Origin: Serpens gallinarum
GTDB lineage: Bacteria; Pseudomonadota; Gammaproteobacteria; Pseudomonadales; Pseudomonadaceae
Direction: 5' to 3'
Length of the DNA: 64,000 bases
NCBI RefSeq assembly: GCF_014836765.1
Contig: NZ_JACSQG010000014.1
Coordinates: 1-64,000 of the forward strand
Shown: positions 1-6,456 of the stretch, piece by piece
How positions within the stretch are numbered: position 1 is the stretch's first letter
Layout: each line of letters opens with the position of its first letter
Made by a program: the position numbers and the translations under genes
The notes under the pieces: model-generated
Seen by the model: the letters and a program-made list of their open reading frames with translations, nothing else
Told to the model about the DNA's origin: nothing
Databases searched by the model: none

Positions 1-309
1 AGGCTCCAGAGGGAATCGGGAGCTCAGCATCGGGACTTTTTCAGTCCTTTTGAATGTGTGCTTTATGGAGCGGTTACCGTCAATGGAGGCTCCTGCAGAA
101 GGATTCGGCGCTGAACGCACCCCACATAGGCGGTATAGCCCCACCTGCAACCCCCCACCAGATGGGCTGCCGTATGGTCACCGGGCTGAGGTGCACCGAA
201 GCGAGTGATTCAGCAGAGGTCGTCACAGAGCGGGCAGATCCAGTTCGTGACCGGTTTCATCGATGGCGGGTGAGGGTGCGTAATTGGCCGAGTAGCGTTG
301 GCCGGCGTG
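1..309. other. Left end, no supported gene
   Basis: Open frames here are short and have neither a convincing ribosome site nor any family motif. The stretch lies downstream of the minus-strand cupin-like gene. I see no tRNA-like cloverleaf and no terminator with a T tract. It may be the decayed edge of an accessory segment, but nothing can be assigned. Confidence 0.4.
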
Positions 310-861
310 CTACAACTTGTCGCGCCCCCGCATGCGCTTGTTTTCAAGTTCGAACATGCGGCGAATACTTGCGCCATCGGACGGCTCTTTTTTTAGTGTC
401 TCGGGATCCCACTGGCTTCGCGTCGTGTCGAAGAAATCGCCGCCGTAAATGTGAATGCCGCCAGTGAAGCGCAACAGTGGATTGGTTACCGAGTGAATCA
501 CATCAACCGGAAGGGAAACCGCATCTCCAGCAAACAGCGCTTTGGCGCCAAAGGCCTCAATACGATCGGGTGTTTCGCGCCAAAGAATATTGTCCTCGCG
601 TCCCGTATAGATCCCGATGTTCGCCCACATCAGATGATTGTGCGGCATGAGATTCATCTGTGGCGTCCACGCCGCGCTGAGGATCGTTAGCGACTTGGAA
701 CGATGCAGGACTTTGATCCCAGCCTCGCGAGGCTCGCCCACGGCGGTGAGCATTGCGCTTGGATTGTGGATCGCCTTTGCGAGCACCTCCAGCACCGCAG
801 CCTGTGGATGGGGGCCGTTGTTCGCCGCAATGCAATCGCCAACAAATCGCTCTAAGTCCAT
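310..861 (-). CDS. Cupin-fold (cysteine dioxygenase-like) predicted metal-dependent protein
   Basis: The 183-residue protein resembles small double-stranded beta-helix (cupin) proteins annotated as predicted metal-dependent enzymes. A central HNHLMWANIG segment would supply metal-binding histidines. A later DVIHSVTNPLL segment fits the second cupin motif, and GGIHIYGGDFF closes the barrel. The substrate is unknown. The frame extends to position 888, but I prefer the ATG at 861 because GGGAG lies just upstream and the protein then starts MDLERFV, a natural N-terminus for this family. It stands alone, next to a transposase remnant. A cysteine or thiol dioxygenase-like activity is possible but is inference. 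Confidence 0.6.
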   Translation of the reverse strand: MDLERFVGDCIAANNGPHPQAAVLEVLAKAIHNPSAMLTAVGEPREAGIKVLHRSKSLTILSAAWTPQMNLMPHNHLMWANIGIYTGREDNILWRETPDRIEAFGAKALFAGDAVSLPVDVIHSVTNPLLRFTGGIHIYGGDFFDTTRSQWDPETLKKEPSDGASIRRMFELENKRMRGRDKL

Positions 862-978
862 GTTCGCTCCCGTGACCAAGTGTGGCACTCGCGAGCACTG
901 GATCTTACTCCCGCAGCAGCGACGTTCAAGCGAGGGCGGGCCAGGCTGAATGACGTCGTTCTAGACACCTAACGCTTG

Positions 979-1053
979 AAAAAGGAGACAGATTTTCCCT
1001 CAAGACTGGAGTTGAAAAATAAATCTGTCCTCTTTTGTTCTGTCCCCTTTTGT
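979..1053. repeat. AAGGGGACAGATTT-type repeats, inverted pair plus extra copy
   Basis: Three imperfect copies of one short motif lie here: AAAAAGGAGACAGATTTT at 979-996, its inverted counterpart AAATCTGTCCTCTTTTGT at 1021-1038, and TCTGTCCCCTTTTGT at 1039-1053. The first two could form a hairpin. A further copy sits at 1296-1311. Motifs of this kind are scattered through many proteobacterial genomes near transposases. Here they flank the IS4 remnant. Confidence 0.6.
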
Positions 1054-1060
1054 TTCTTTA

Positions 1061-1282
1061 CCGCGCGAGCTGAGCTTCAAACACAGCCTGCAGTTATGGC
1101 TAGCTTGGCGGCTGCTCGTCGACCTGGAAGAGGAAAATCTGGCTAGCCTGCTGTGCTTGATTGTCCAGCGGCGAGTGGGCCGACGTCCCGGGCGGGCAGA
1201 GCCACGAGTGCTCAAGTGAAGGCCGAAATCCTACCCGTTACTGATGCAGACACGCCACTCAGCTCGCGCGGAAGAGGGTTAA
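1061..1282 (+). pseudogene. 3' remnant of an IS4-type transposase gene
   Basis: Reading 1061-1282 in one frame gives a run starting PRELSFKHSLQLW, then RRVGRRPGRAEPRVLK, an in-frame TGA at the position after the K, then RPKSYPLLMQTRHSARAEEG and TAA at 1280-1282. This pattern (SFKH near a Q-W, then VG-RPGR-EPR-K-RPK-YPLLM) is typical of the C-terminus of IS4-family transposases. The 5' part, including the DDE residues, is missing, and the TGA replaces an expected arginine codon. The fragment starts directly after the repeat copy at 1039-1053 and ends 13 bp before the copy at 1296-1311. It is non-functional. Confidence 0.7.
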
Positions 1283-1295
1283 GTAAGTGCCATTC

Positions 1296-1311
1296 AAATC
1301 TGTCCCCTTTG
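1296..1311. repeat. AAATCTGTCCCCTTTG repeat copy next to the ATPase stop codon
   Basis: AAATCTGTCCCCTTTG at 1296-1311 is another copy of the motif at 1021-1053. It lies only a few bases beyond the stop codon of the minus-strand P-loop ATPase gene, where an integron attC site would be expected. The repeat may mark a recombination junction that removed that site. Confidence 0.55.
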
Positions 1312-1313
1312 TC

Positions 1314-2777
1314 TCAATGAATGTTTAGAAATTCTCTATATGAAAGATGGATCGACCAAACAATATTCCCTTTCGAGTTCTCACTTGAATTGTATAGGTC
1401 TGGGTCATCAGTAAAATGCGTAAATGTTTTTCTATCTTCGTGTATTCTTGAAATTAGTCCTAACTTATATAAGAAGGTCCCTAGATCTTTGGGCTCAACA
1501 TATACTTTTCCATCAACGGGGGGGATCACACTAGCATCCCTGCCTCTAATGAAATTTTTATCTATGATTTTATGTAAGTCAATGGAATTAAACTCTTTTT
1601 GAGTTGCTCTCAGTGAATCTATCAAGTTACTTAGTTCATCAAATTGATGCTGGTGCTCTTTAATCAAATCGTCTCTTCGATTTTTGCCGAACTCTTCAAG
1701 GATAAACCTGATATCGTCAAGTGTTATTCTTTTGGCGTGCGGGCTTCTTTCTTTTGCTTTTTTGCCTGACATTCTACCAAGCTGCCCCATCCACCTAGGT
1801 CTTTTATTTGAAAATGCTGAAATCGCATCAAACATTTTCGCATTATCGTCTCCTCCCCATTGAATTGGGGATTCAAAGACTAGATCAATTAATTTATTAT
1901 AGTCTCTGCCGAGCTTGTAATTAGCTTCTTCCGCACTTGGGTGTTTTCTTTTTATATACGAGAGGATCTTGTTCGCCAGCATGTCTCGCATATGGCGCCT
2001 GGTCCATACAATTTCAATAACATACTGCTCCAGCTTATCCAAGTCTTCTAAATGCTTTAAGCAAGACCATACGTCACTACGTACGCTTGCTCGAATATTC
2101 AAGCCATTCAGAGTAAATGATAACGCTCTAATCGCACTAAAAAATGAGCCAACCCGTGCTTGTTGATCAGGTGTGTTTGTATATTTTGCATCTATATCAT
2201 CTATAAGAATCCAAACTCTAGAATTTTTATGGTTATTTTGGTAGTTCTTCAAAAGCTCTGTTAGATTGCTAGGTTGAAACCCTTTAACCTCCATATTTAG
2301 AGCTGGCAACTTCCCTATTAGTCTACTGATTAATCCGCCAATAAAATTTTTGCTTTTTAATCCTTCAATCTCAGATAATTCAACCATTGACATTTCATCG
2401 CTAGTTAAAGCGAAACCAATACTATCACCAATCTCTACGATTATTTTTTTGCAAATTATTTGCTTCCAATAATTTTCAAGATAAGAATGATCATCTCCAG
2501 AAAAATCGCCCAATCCAAGTAAGTCATTTCCTTTGACTCGAATGACAATGGGGTTTTTATATTCGGTATCATTTATCAGCTTGTACTGAAGCCTTGAAAG
2601 CAATGCCGATTTGCCCATGCCCTTACGGGCACTCACAATAGAAAGGCTCTCATCTGCATCAAAAAAATCGTCAAAATCACTATTATCAATGTAATACGAG
2701 TTAAGAATCTCTAGATTCTCGTCTTCTCCTGCTTCGTTTCCAAAAAGTTTCTTGTCCTTAAGGTTGACATTTAACAT
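1314..2777 (-). CDS. P-loop ATPase in an integron-like cassette
   Basis: The 487-residue protein has a Walker A loop near residue 53 (ARKGMGKS, the AxxxxGKS form) and a Walker B strand VWILIDDID near residue 190, followed by an ASVRSDVW segment that may hold a sensor-type arginine. The C-terminal half is charged and has no motif I can name. It resembles the stand-alone P-loop ATPases annotated as Sll1717-type. Its biochemical role is unknown and an anti-phage role is only a possibility. The gene is clearly AT-rich against the surrounding chromosome. It is the fourth gene of the cassette-like series and has an attC site 5' of it, but none 3' of it, where a transposon-associated repeat begins immediately after the stop. 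There is no sign of truncation within the reading frame. Confidence 0.6.
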   Translation of the reverse strand: MLNVNLKDKKLFGNEAGEDENLEILNSYYIDNSDFDDFFDADESLSIVSARKGMGKSALLSRLQYKLINDTEYKNPIVIRVKGNDLLGLGDFSGDDHSYLENYWKQIICKKIIVEIGDSIGFALTSDEMSMVELSEIEGLKSKNFIGGLISRLIGKLPALNMEVKGFQPSNLTELLKNYQNNHKNSRVWILIDDIDAKYTNTPDQQARVGSFFSAIRALSFTLNGLNIRASVRSDVWSCLKHLEDLDKLEQYVIEIVWTRRHMRDMLANKILSYIKRKHPSAEEANYKLGRDYNKLIDLVFESPIQWGGDDNAKMFDAISAFSNKRPRWMGQLGRMSGKKAKERSPHAKRITLDDIRFILEEFGKNRRDDLIKEHQHQFDELSNLIDSLRATQKEFNSIDLHKIIDKNFIRGRDASVIPPVDGKVYVEPKDLGTFLYKLGLISRIHEDRKTFTHFTDDPDLYNSSENSKGNIVWSIHLSYREFLNIH

Positions 2778-2820
2778 GGCTTTTACTTCTTTGCTTTAAT
2801 TGGATTAATTGTTCGGTGAA

Positions 2821-2906
2821 AGCTAACGTGAAGCTAACGGGCGGACAAAAGCGCAGCTGTGGACGTCCAGCGAGCGAAGCGAGTAAACGTTAAGCGAATT
2901 GTTAAT
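2821..2906 (-). other. attC-like recombination site between DUF2971 and ATPase genes
   Basis: The ends form an imperfect palindrome: GCTAACGTGAAGCTAACG at 2822-2839 pairs with CGTTAAGCGAATTGTTAAT at 2888-2906. Read on the minus strand it begins ATTAACAAT and ends GTTAGC, fitting the attC R boxes. GCTTAACG against GCTAACG gives the L boxes with one unpaired base. The core GTCCAGCGAGCGAAGCGAG (2865-2883) recurs almost unchanged in the two other sites. It starts just after the DUF2971 stop codon, as expected for a cassette. Confidence 0.7.
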
Positions 2907-2909
2907 AAT

Positions 2910-3617
2910 TCATAATTTCCGATACTTCTCATGATAAAAATTTTGGTTTATTTCTTTATTTAAGCATTTTTCGCAAACAGCCTCGTCGGAGGCTCTCTGA
3001 AATACCCCAGCCTTTCCCATCAAGATCTTTGGTTTCACCACAGCCCCTGACGGCGCTTCTCTTAAAACCCTTATGCTTGGGTTGCATTGAGTGATGATAT
3101 GCTCAATTAAATCAACTTTCGAGCTATCCGCTCTTGATCCAAACGTTACAGACACAATGTTAACTGGTAAAAACTTACGATCGATAACCAAGCACCTATA
3201 TTCATTCTCATAACTCCAATGCTTTGCTTTAAATTTTAGCTGCTCTAAAGCCATTTCCATAGAGAAATTATCAACACGAAGCTTAGGCTTGTTCATATAA
3301 GAAACTTTGCTAAACGGTTGGTTATCAATAAGTTCAAAGCCGATCACGCAGCCTTTTCTTCCATCGGCATAATGCGACCACATTAATGATGCGTCTGGAT
3401 CTTTTGTAAAACAAACAACCCCAATTCTTTTTATATAACCTTCCCAAGCAAACTCCAAATCCCTTGAGCATTCAGATTCAATCTTTATTGAACCCTCCAT
3501 CGGATCATTAATGTCACTATAATTTGCCGCGTAAAATCTTTGTCGTAATAAAGCATCAAGCAAGAACTCTAGATCATTTAATGATTTGTATTTATAAAAA
3601 CTTGATTTCTTTATCAT
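2910..3617 (-). CDS. DUF2971 family protein, integron-like cassette gene
   Basis: The 235-residue protein shows the hallmarks of DUF2971: an N-terminal YKYKSLNDLEFLLDALL, then RFYAANYSDINDPMEG, and in the middle SLMWSHYADGRKGCVIGFEL, followed by a YENEYRCLV segment. The biochemical activity of the family is not known to me. Members often occur in mobile and defence-rich DNA. The C-terminus carries a CEKCLNK motif that might bind a metal. The gene is AT-rich, has only a weak ribosome site, and is bounded by attC-like sites on both sides. It could be promoterless in its cassette and depend on read-through from upstream. Confidence 0.75.
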   Translation of the reverse strand: MIKKSSFYKYKSLNDLEFLLDALLRQRFYAANYSDINDPMEGSIKIESECSRDLEFAWEGYIKRIGVVCFTKDPDASLMWSHYADGRKGCVIGFELIDNQPFSKVSYMNKPKLRVDNFSMEMALEQLKFKAKHWSYENEYRCLVIDRKFLPVNIVSVTFGSRADSSKVDLIEHIITQCNPSIRVLREAPSGAVVKPKILMGKAGVFQRASDEAVCEKCLNKEINQNFYHEKYRKL

Positions 3618-3629
3618 TTCAGGCGTGTA

Positions 3630-3710
3630 TTGTTAGATTTTGGTTAAAGGGGCTCCCGCTTTGCGGGCGTTCCAGTGAGCGAAGCGAGCAAATTGAACCA
3701 ATTGTTATGC
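3630..3710 (-). other. Degenerate attC-like site between zinc-ribbon and DUF2971 genes
   Basis: On the minus strand it begins GCATAACAAT and carries the core seen in the other two sites (TTCCAGTGAGCGAAGCGAG on the plus strand, 3670-3688). The inner arms pair well (TTGGTTAAA at 3641-3649 with TTGAACCAA at 3693-3701), and GCTCCCGCTTTGCGGGCG makes a central hairpin. The far end reads TCTAACAAT instead of a GTTRRRY box, so this end may be mutated or rearranged. The stop codon of the upstream gene lies inside the GCATAAC box. Confidence 0.55.
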
Positions 3711-4079
3711 TTTACGTGCTCGCCGCGAAAAATAAAAACCCACAACAGAGCCAATGACCGCACTGCTGAAAGCTAATATTTCGGAAAAATATTCATTTTT
3801 TGTTAGTGCAAAAAAGAAGACCATAAACAGAAGAATTAGCACGAGGATTATTGCCAGCATTGGTGCAATACGCTTATTCATACGTTCTGTTAGCGGTTCA
3901 GCCTGACCGATACCTCCGCAGGAACCACAAAGAAGGCCTTGCTGCCCGGTGCGTCTCCAGAATGGCAATTCATTGCGCTTCGCGCATGCATAACAAGAGT
4001 TGTCGTTCACACGATTGCGGCATGTGCCACTTCCAGAGCAATGCTGACAGTCATATAGATTGGTTTTTATCTCGTGCAT
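3705..4079 (-). CDS. Small zinc-ribbon protein with two membrane helices, cassette gene
   Basis: The 124-residue protein has two zinc-binding pairs resembling half of a DnaJ-type CxxCxGxG array: CQHCSGSGTC near residue 12 and CGSCGGIGQAE near residue 53, with an intervening CYAC pair. Two hydrophobic segments follow, MLAIILVLILLFMVFFFAL and SSAVIGSVVGFYF, and a basic tail RRARKA. This predicts a small inner-membrane protein with a cytoplasmic zinc domain. I cannot assign a function. The stop codon TAA falls inside the attC-like R box downstream, an economical arrangement common in cassettes. The gene is AT-rich like its neighbours. Confidence 0.6.
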   Translation of the reverse strand: MHEIKTNLYDCQHCSGSGTCRNRVNDNSCYACAKRNELPFWRRTGQQGLLCGSCGGIGQAEPLTERMNKRIAPMLAIILVLILLFMVFFFALTKNEYFSEILAFSSAVIGSVVGFYFSRRARKA

Positions 4080-4095
4080 TCCATTGCCTTGTAAA

Positions 4096-4183
4096 CATAA
4101 CGATTAAGCTAAAGGGCAGGCAAAAGCGTAGCTTTTGACTGTCCAGCGAACGAAGTGAGCGACAGTTGAGCATATTGTTATGC
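4096..4183 (-). other. attC-like recombination site between the duplicated-domain and zinc-ribbon genes
   Basis: This is the best site of the three. CATAACGAT (4096-4104) pairs with ATTGTTATG (4174-4182), and inner GCTAAA pairs with TTGAGC. Read on the minus strand it starts GCATAACAAT and ends CGTTATG, which matches the attC R-box pattern with the cleavable GTT. The centre holds AAAAGCGTAGCTTTT and GGCAG/CTGTCC arms. The core GTCCAGCGAACGAAGTGAG (4141-4159) matches the other two sites. It begins 8 bp after the preceding stop codon. Confidence 0.75.
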
Positions 4184-4190
4184 TTTTCGA

Positions 4191-4631
4191 CTATCGTTTG
4201 ATCAAAACAACATCGGCATTTGTGCCTTCAACTTGCATTTTGTATGCGGTTCCAGTGTTGTAAATCAGAACTTCAGGCATGTATGAGTACGTGTATTCGT
4301 AGCTGTAACTGCTCTGCTTCCAGATTTGTCCGTTAGTTAGCTGGTAAGCGGTCGCTCCCTCCCAGCCATTAAAATCACCGTCAATTTGAGACTCGATTAC
4401 GTCAAATATTTGTCGTATTGGAATTACTTGATTTTGACCGTCGACATTCAAGAACAGCCTGCCGTTTGCTCTGAGGATGTTGACCTTTGGGCAGTGCGCG
4501 TAGTGGTACCAATACATATATTGATCTTGAATCCAGTAGGTACCATCTTGAAGCTTAAAAAGCACTTCGTCATCGGAGCCCTCAAAGTCTCCATCAATCC
4601 TTGTGCTTTTGATCAGTTCATAACTGCTCAT
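4191..4631 (-). CDS. Protein with two tandem aromatic-rich repeats, cassette gene
   Basis: The 146-residue protein is two copies of one unit. Residues 10-75 start RIDGDFEG, continue LQDGTYWIQDQYMYWYHY and PKVNILRANG. Residues 80-146 start QIDGDFNG, continue LTNGQIWKQSSYSYEYTYSY and PEVLIYNTG. Each unit looks like a small beta domain rich in tyrosine and tryptophan, with an acidic IDGDF loop. There is no signal peptide, so it is probably cytoplasmic. I do not recognise a function. An attC-like site follows it, none precedes it, and it is the first gene of the series in the direction of transcription. Confidence 0.6.
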   Translation of the reverse strand: MSSYELIKSTRIDGDFEGSDDEVLFKLQDGTYWIQDQYMYWYHYAHCPKVNILRANGRLFLNVDGQNQVIPIRQIFDVIESQIDGDFNGWEGATAYQLTNGQIWKQSSYSYEYTYSYMPEVLIYNTGTAYKMQVEGTNADVVLIKR

Positions 4632-4774
4632 TGGATTTCCTTTTCTTTAGAAATAACAGTGATTAGAAGTGATTCTTCTGTAATGGAGTTATACCGAACG
4701 CCATCTAATTGCTGTAAAGCCAAACCCTCCGATGGCAGGACGCTACTATTTATTCCCCGCTGTTGTCCACTCAC

Positions 4775-4813
4775 AAAAAAGCCCGACCTGAATTCCTCTA
4801 GGTCGGGCTTTTT
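4775..4813. terminator. Bidirectional terminator of the Old Yellow Enzyme gene
   Basis: AAAAAGCCCGACCT and AGGTCGGGCTTTTT form a perfect stem around a 10-nt loop, with A and T tracts at the two ends. It lies 14 bp beyond the minus-strand oxidoreductase stop codon and marks the boundary with the AT-rich cassette region. Confidence 0.85.
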
Positions 4814-4827
4814 GTCGCAGGTACTAC

Positions 4828-5877
4828 TTACAGCGTCGGGTAGTCGATATACCCCTCAGGGCTCGAGCCGTAGAAGGTGTCAAAACGCGGCTCATTGAGC
4901 GGGGCGTCTTGTTGCAGGCGGGCCACCAGGTCCGGGTTAGCGATGAAGGGCACGCCGAAGGCCACGGCGTCGGCTTTGCCTTCGGCCAGCCAGGCGTTGG
5001 CCTGGTCCTTGGTGAAGCCTTCGTTGGCGATGTAGACGCCGCCGAAGATCTGCTTCAGTTGCGGGCCGAGGCTGTCGGCGCCTGCTTTTTCGCGTGTGCA
5101 GATGAAGGCGATGCCGCGCTTGCCAAGTTCGCGGGCGACGTAGCCGAAGGTTTCCGCCAGGTTGCTGTCGCCCATGTCGTGGGAGTCGGCACGCGGGGCC
5201 AGGTGGACGCCAACGCGGCCGGCGCCCCAGACGGAGACGGCGGCGTCGGTGACTTCCAGCAGGAGGCGGGCGCGGTTTTCCAGCGAGCCGCCGTAGGCGT
5301 CGGTGCGCTTGTTGGTGCCGTCCTGCAGGAACTGGTCGAGCAGGTAGCCGTTGGCGCCGTGGATTTCCACGCCGTCAAAGCCGGCTTCCTTGGCGTTCTC
5401 GGCGCCTTTGCGGTAGGCCTCGACGATGGCGGGGATTTCAGCGGTTTCCAGGGCGCGCGGGGTTTCGTAGTCCTTCTTGGGGCGCAGCAGGCTTACATGG
5501 CCGGCCGGCTTGAGGGCGCTGGGTGCGACCGGCAATTGGCCGTCCAGGTAGATGGGGTCGGAGATACGGCCGACGTGCCAGAGCTGCAGGATGATCTTGC
5601 CGCCGGCGGCATGCACGGCGTCGGTGACTTTGCGCCAGCCCTGGATCTGCTCGGCGGACCAGATACCGGGAGTGTCCGGGTAGCCGACGCCCAGCGGCGT
5701 GACGGAGGTGGCTTCGCTGATGATCAGGCCGGCGCTGGCGCGTTGGCGGTAGTACTCGACCATCAGTTCGCCGGGTACGCGGCCGGGCTCGGCGCGGCAG
5801 CGGGTCAGCGGGGCCATGATGACGCGGTTGGAGAGTCGTAGGTCGCCGATTTGGATAGGGTCAAACAAGGTGGACAT
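4828..5877 (-). CDS. Old Yellow Enzyme family alkene reductase (NemA/XenB-like)
   Basis: This FMN-dependent NADPH oxidoreductase reduces activated alkenes, nitro compounds and N-ethylmaleimide-like electrophiles in the cytosol. Its 349 residues fit the family (about 350-365). The N-terminal MSTLFDPIQIGDLRLSNRVI strand and MAPLTR loop bind FMN. The catalytic segment EIHGANGYLLDQFLQD places His173, Asn176 and Tyr178, equivalent to the His/Asn/Tyr of OYE1. SLENRARLL follows. The closest named types are NemA and XenB; the choice between them is not settled. It lies 49 bp downstream of an ArsR-type regulator in the same direction, so electrophile-responsive repression is likely. Confidence 0.9.
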   Translation of the reverse strand: MSTLFDPIQIGDLRLSNRVIMAPLTRCRAEPGRVPGELMVEYYRQRASAGLIISEATSVTPLGVGYPDTPGIWSAEQIQGWRKVTDAVHAAGGKIILQLWHVGRISDPIYLDGQLPVAPSALKPAGHVSLLRPKKDYETPRALETAEIPAIVEAYRKGAENAKEAGFDGVEIHGANGYLLDQFLQDGTNKRTDAYGGSLENRARLLLEVTDAAVSVWGAGRVGVHLAPRADSHDMGDSNLAETFGYVARELGKRGIAFICTREKAGADSLGPQLKQIFGGVYIANEGFTKDQANAWLAEGKADAVAFGVPFIANPDLVARLQQDAPLNEPRFDTFYGSSPEGYIDYPTL

Positions 5878-5926
5878 GGAGTAACTCCTGGGGTGATGAC
5901 AATACGCGAGGCGGATGGGCCGGGCG

Positions 5927-6232
5927 TTAAAGACTCTGTTCGATGCGCTTCAGAAAGCTCTCGATCTGCGCATCGTTGCGTGTGAAGAAGTGCCACTGGC
6001 CGATCTTGCGGCTGGTGATCAGGCCGGCGCGTTGCAGGGTGGCAAGGTGGGCCGACACGGTGGATTGGGAGAGCCCGGCGAGGCGGTCGATCTGGCCGGC
6101 GCACACGCCGATGTCCAGCGGGTGGTGTTCCTGCTCGGGGAAGTAGCGCTCGGGCTCCTTGAGCCAGCGCAGGATGTCCCGGCGCAGCGGGTGGGCCAGG
6201 GCCTTAATGATGTCGTCCAGTTCGTCGCTCAT
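5927..6232 (-). CDS. ArsR-family transcriptional regulator
   Basis: The 101-residue winged-helix protein reads ALAHPLRRDILRWL at helix 2 and SQSTVSAHLATLQRAGLI at the recognition helix, both typical of ArsR/SmtB repressors. The N-terminal third carries a Cys within DIGVCAGQI that could sense electrophiles. I see no CxC or other clear metal site, so a redox or electrophile sensor is more likely than a metal sensor. It is the first gene of a two-gene unit with the alkene reductase. A matching inverted repeat lies 43 bp upstream of its start codon. Confidence 0.85.
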   Translation of the reverse strand: MSDELDDIIKALAHPLRRDILRWLKEPERYFPEQEHHPLDIGVCAGQIDRLAGLSQSTVSAHLATLQRAGLITSRKIGQWHFFTRNDAQIESFLKRIEQSL

Positions 6233-6274
6233 GGAATCGGTGCTCGTAACGGTGTATCGCGATGGGGCGAACTT

Positions 6275-6296
6275 AATATCGTGTTGAGACGATATT
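6275..6296. promoter_or_regulatory. Candidate ArsR-type operator
   Basis: AATATCG and CGATATT form a perfect 7-bp inverted repeat around TGTTGAGA. It lies upstream of the ArsR-type gene, where its promoter should be. ArsR-family dimers bind AT-rich imperfect palindromes of about this size. Autoregulation of the two-gene unit is inferred. Confidence 0.55.
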
Positions 6297-6456
6297 GGGC
6301 TGAATCTTTCGACTTCAAGGGTTGAGTGATTCGGTGTGGGATTAGCGGTACAGGCAATTTTTTAGCGATGGGGACGTTTCAGCCGCAATGCAGGGGGGAG
6401 CATCGCGGCTGAGGGCGCGCTTCCAGGGGAAGCGGAAAGTGGCCGACCAGGGAAGG

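Noticed and set aside
54-467. A 137-codon plus-strand frame at the left end
   Set aside because: It overlaps the cupin-like gene antisense, has no ribosome site and gives a Arg/Cys-rich product without motifs.
1000-1215. A 71-codon minus-strand frame between the cupin and ATPase genes
   Set aside because: It runs antisense through the transposase remnant, and its Arg/Ser-rich sequence is not credible.
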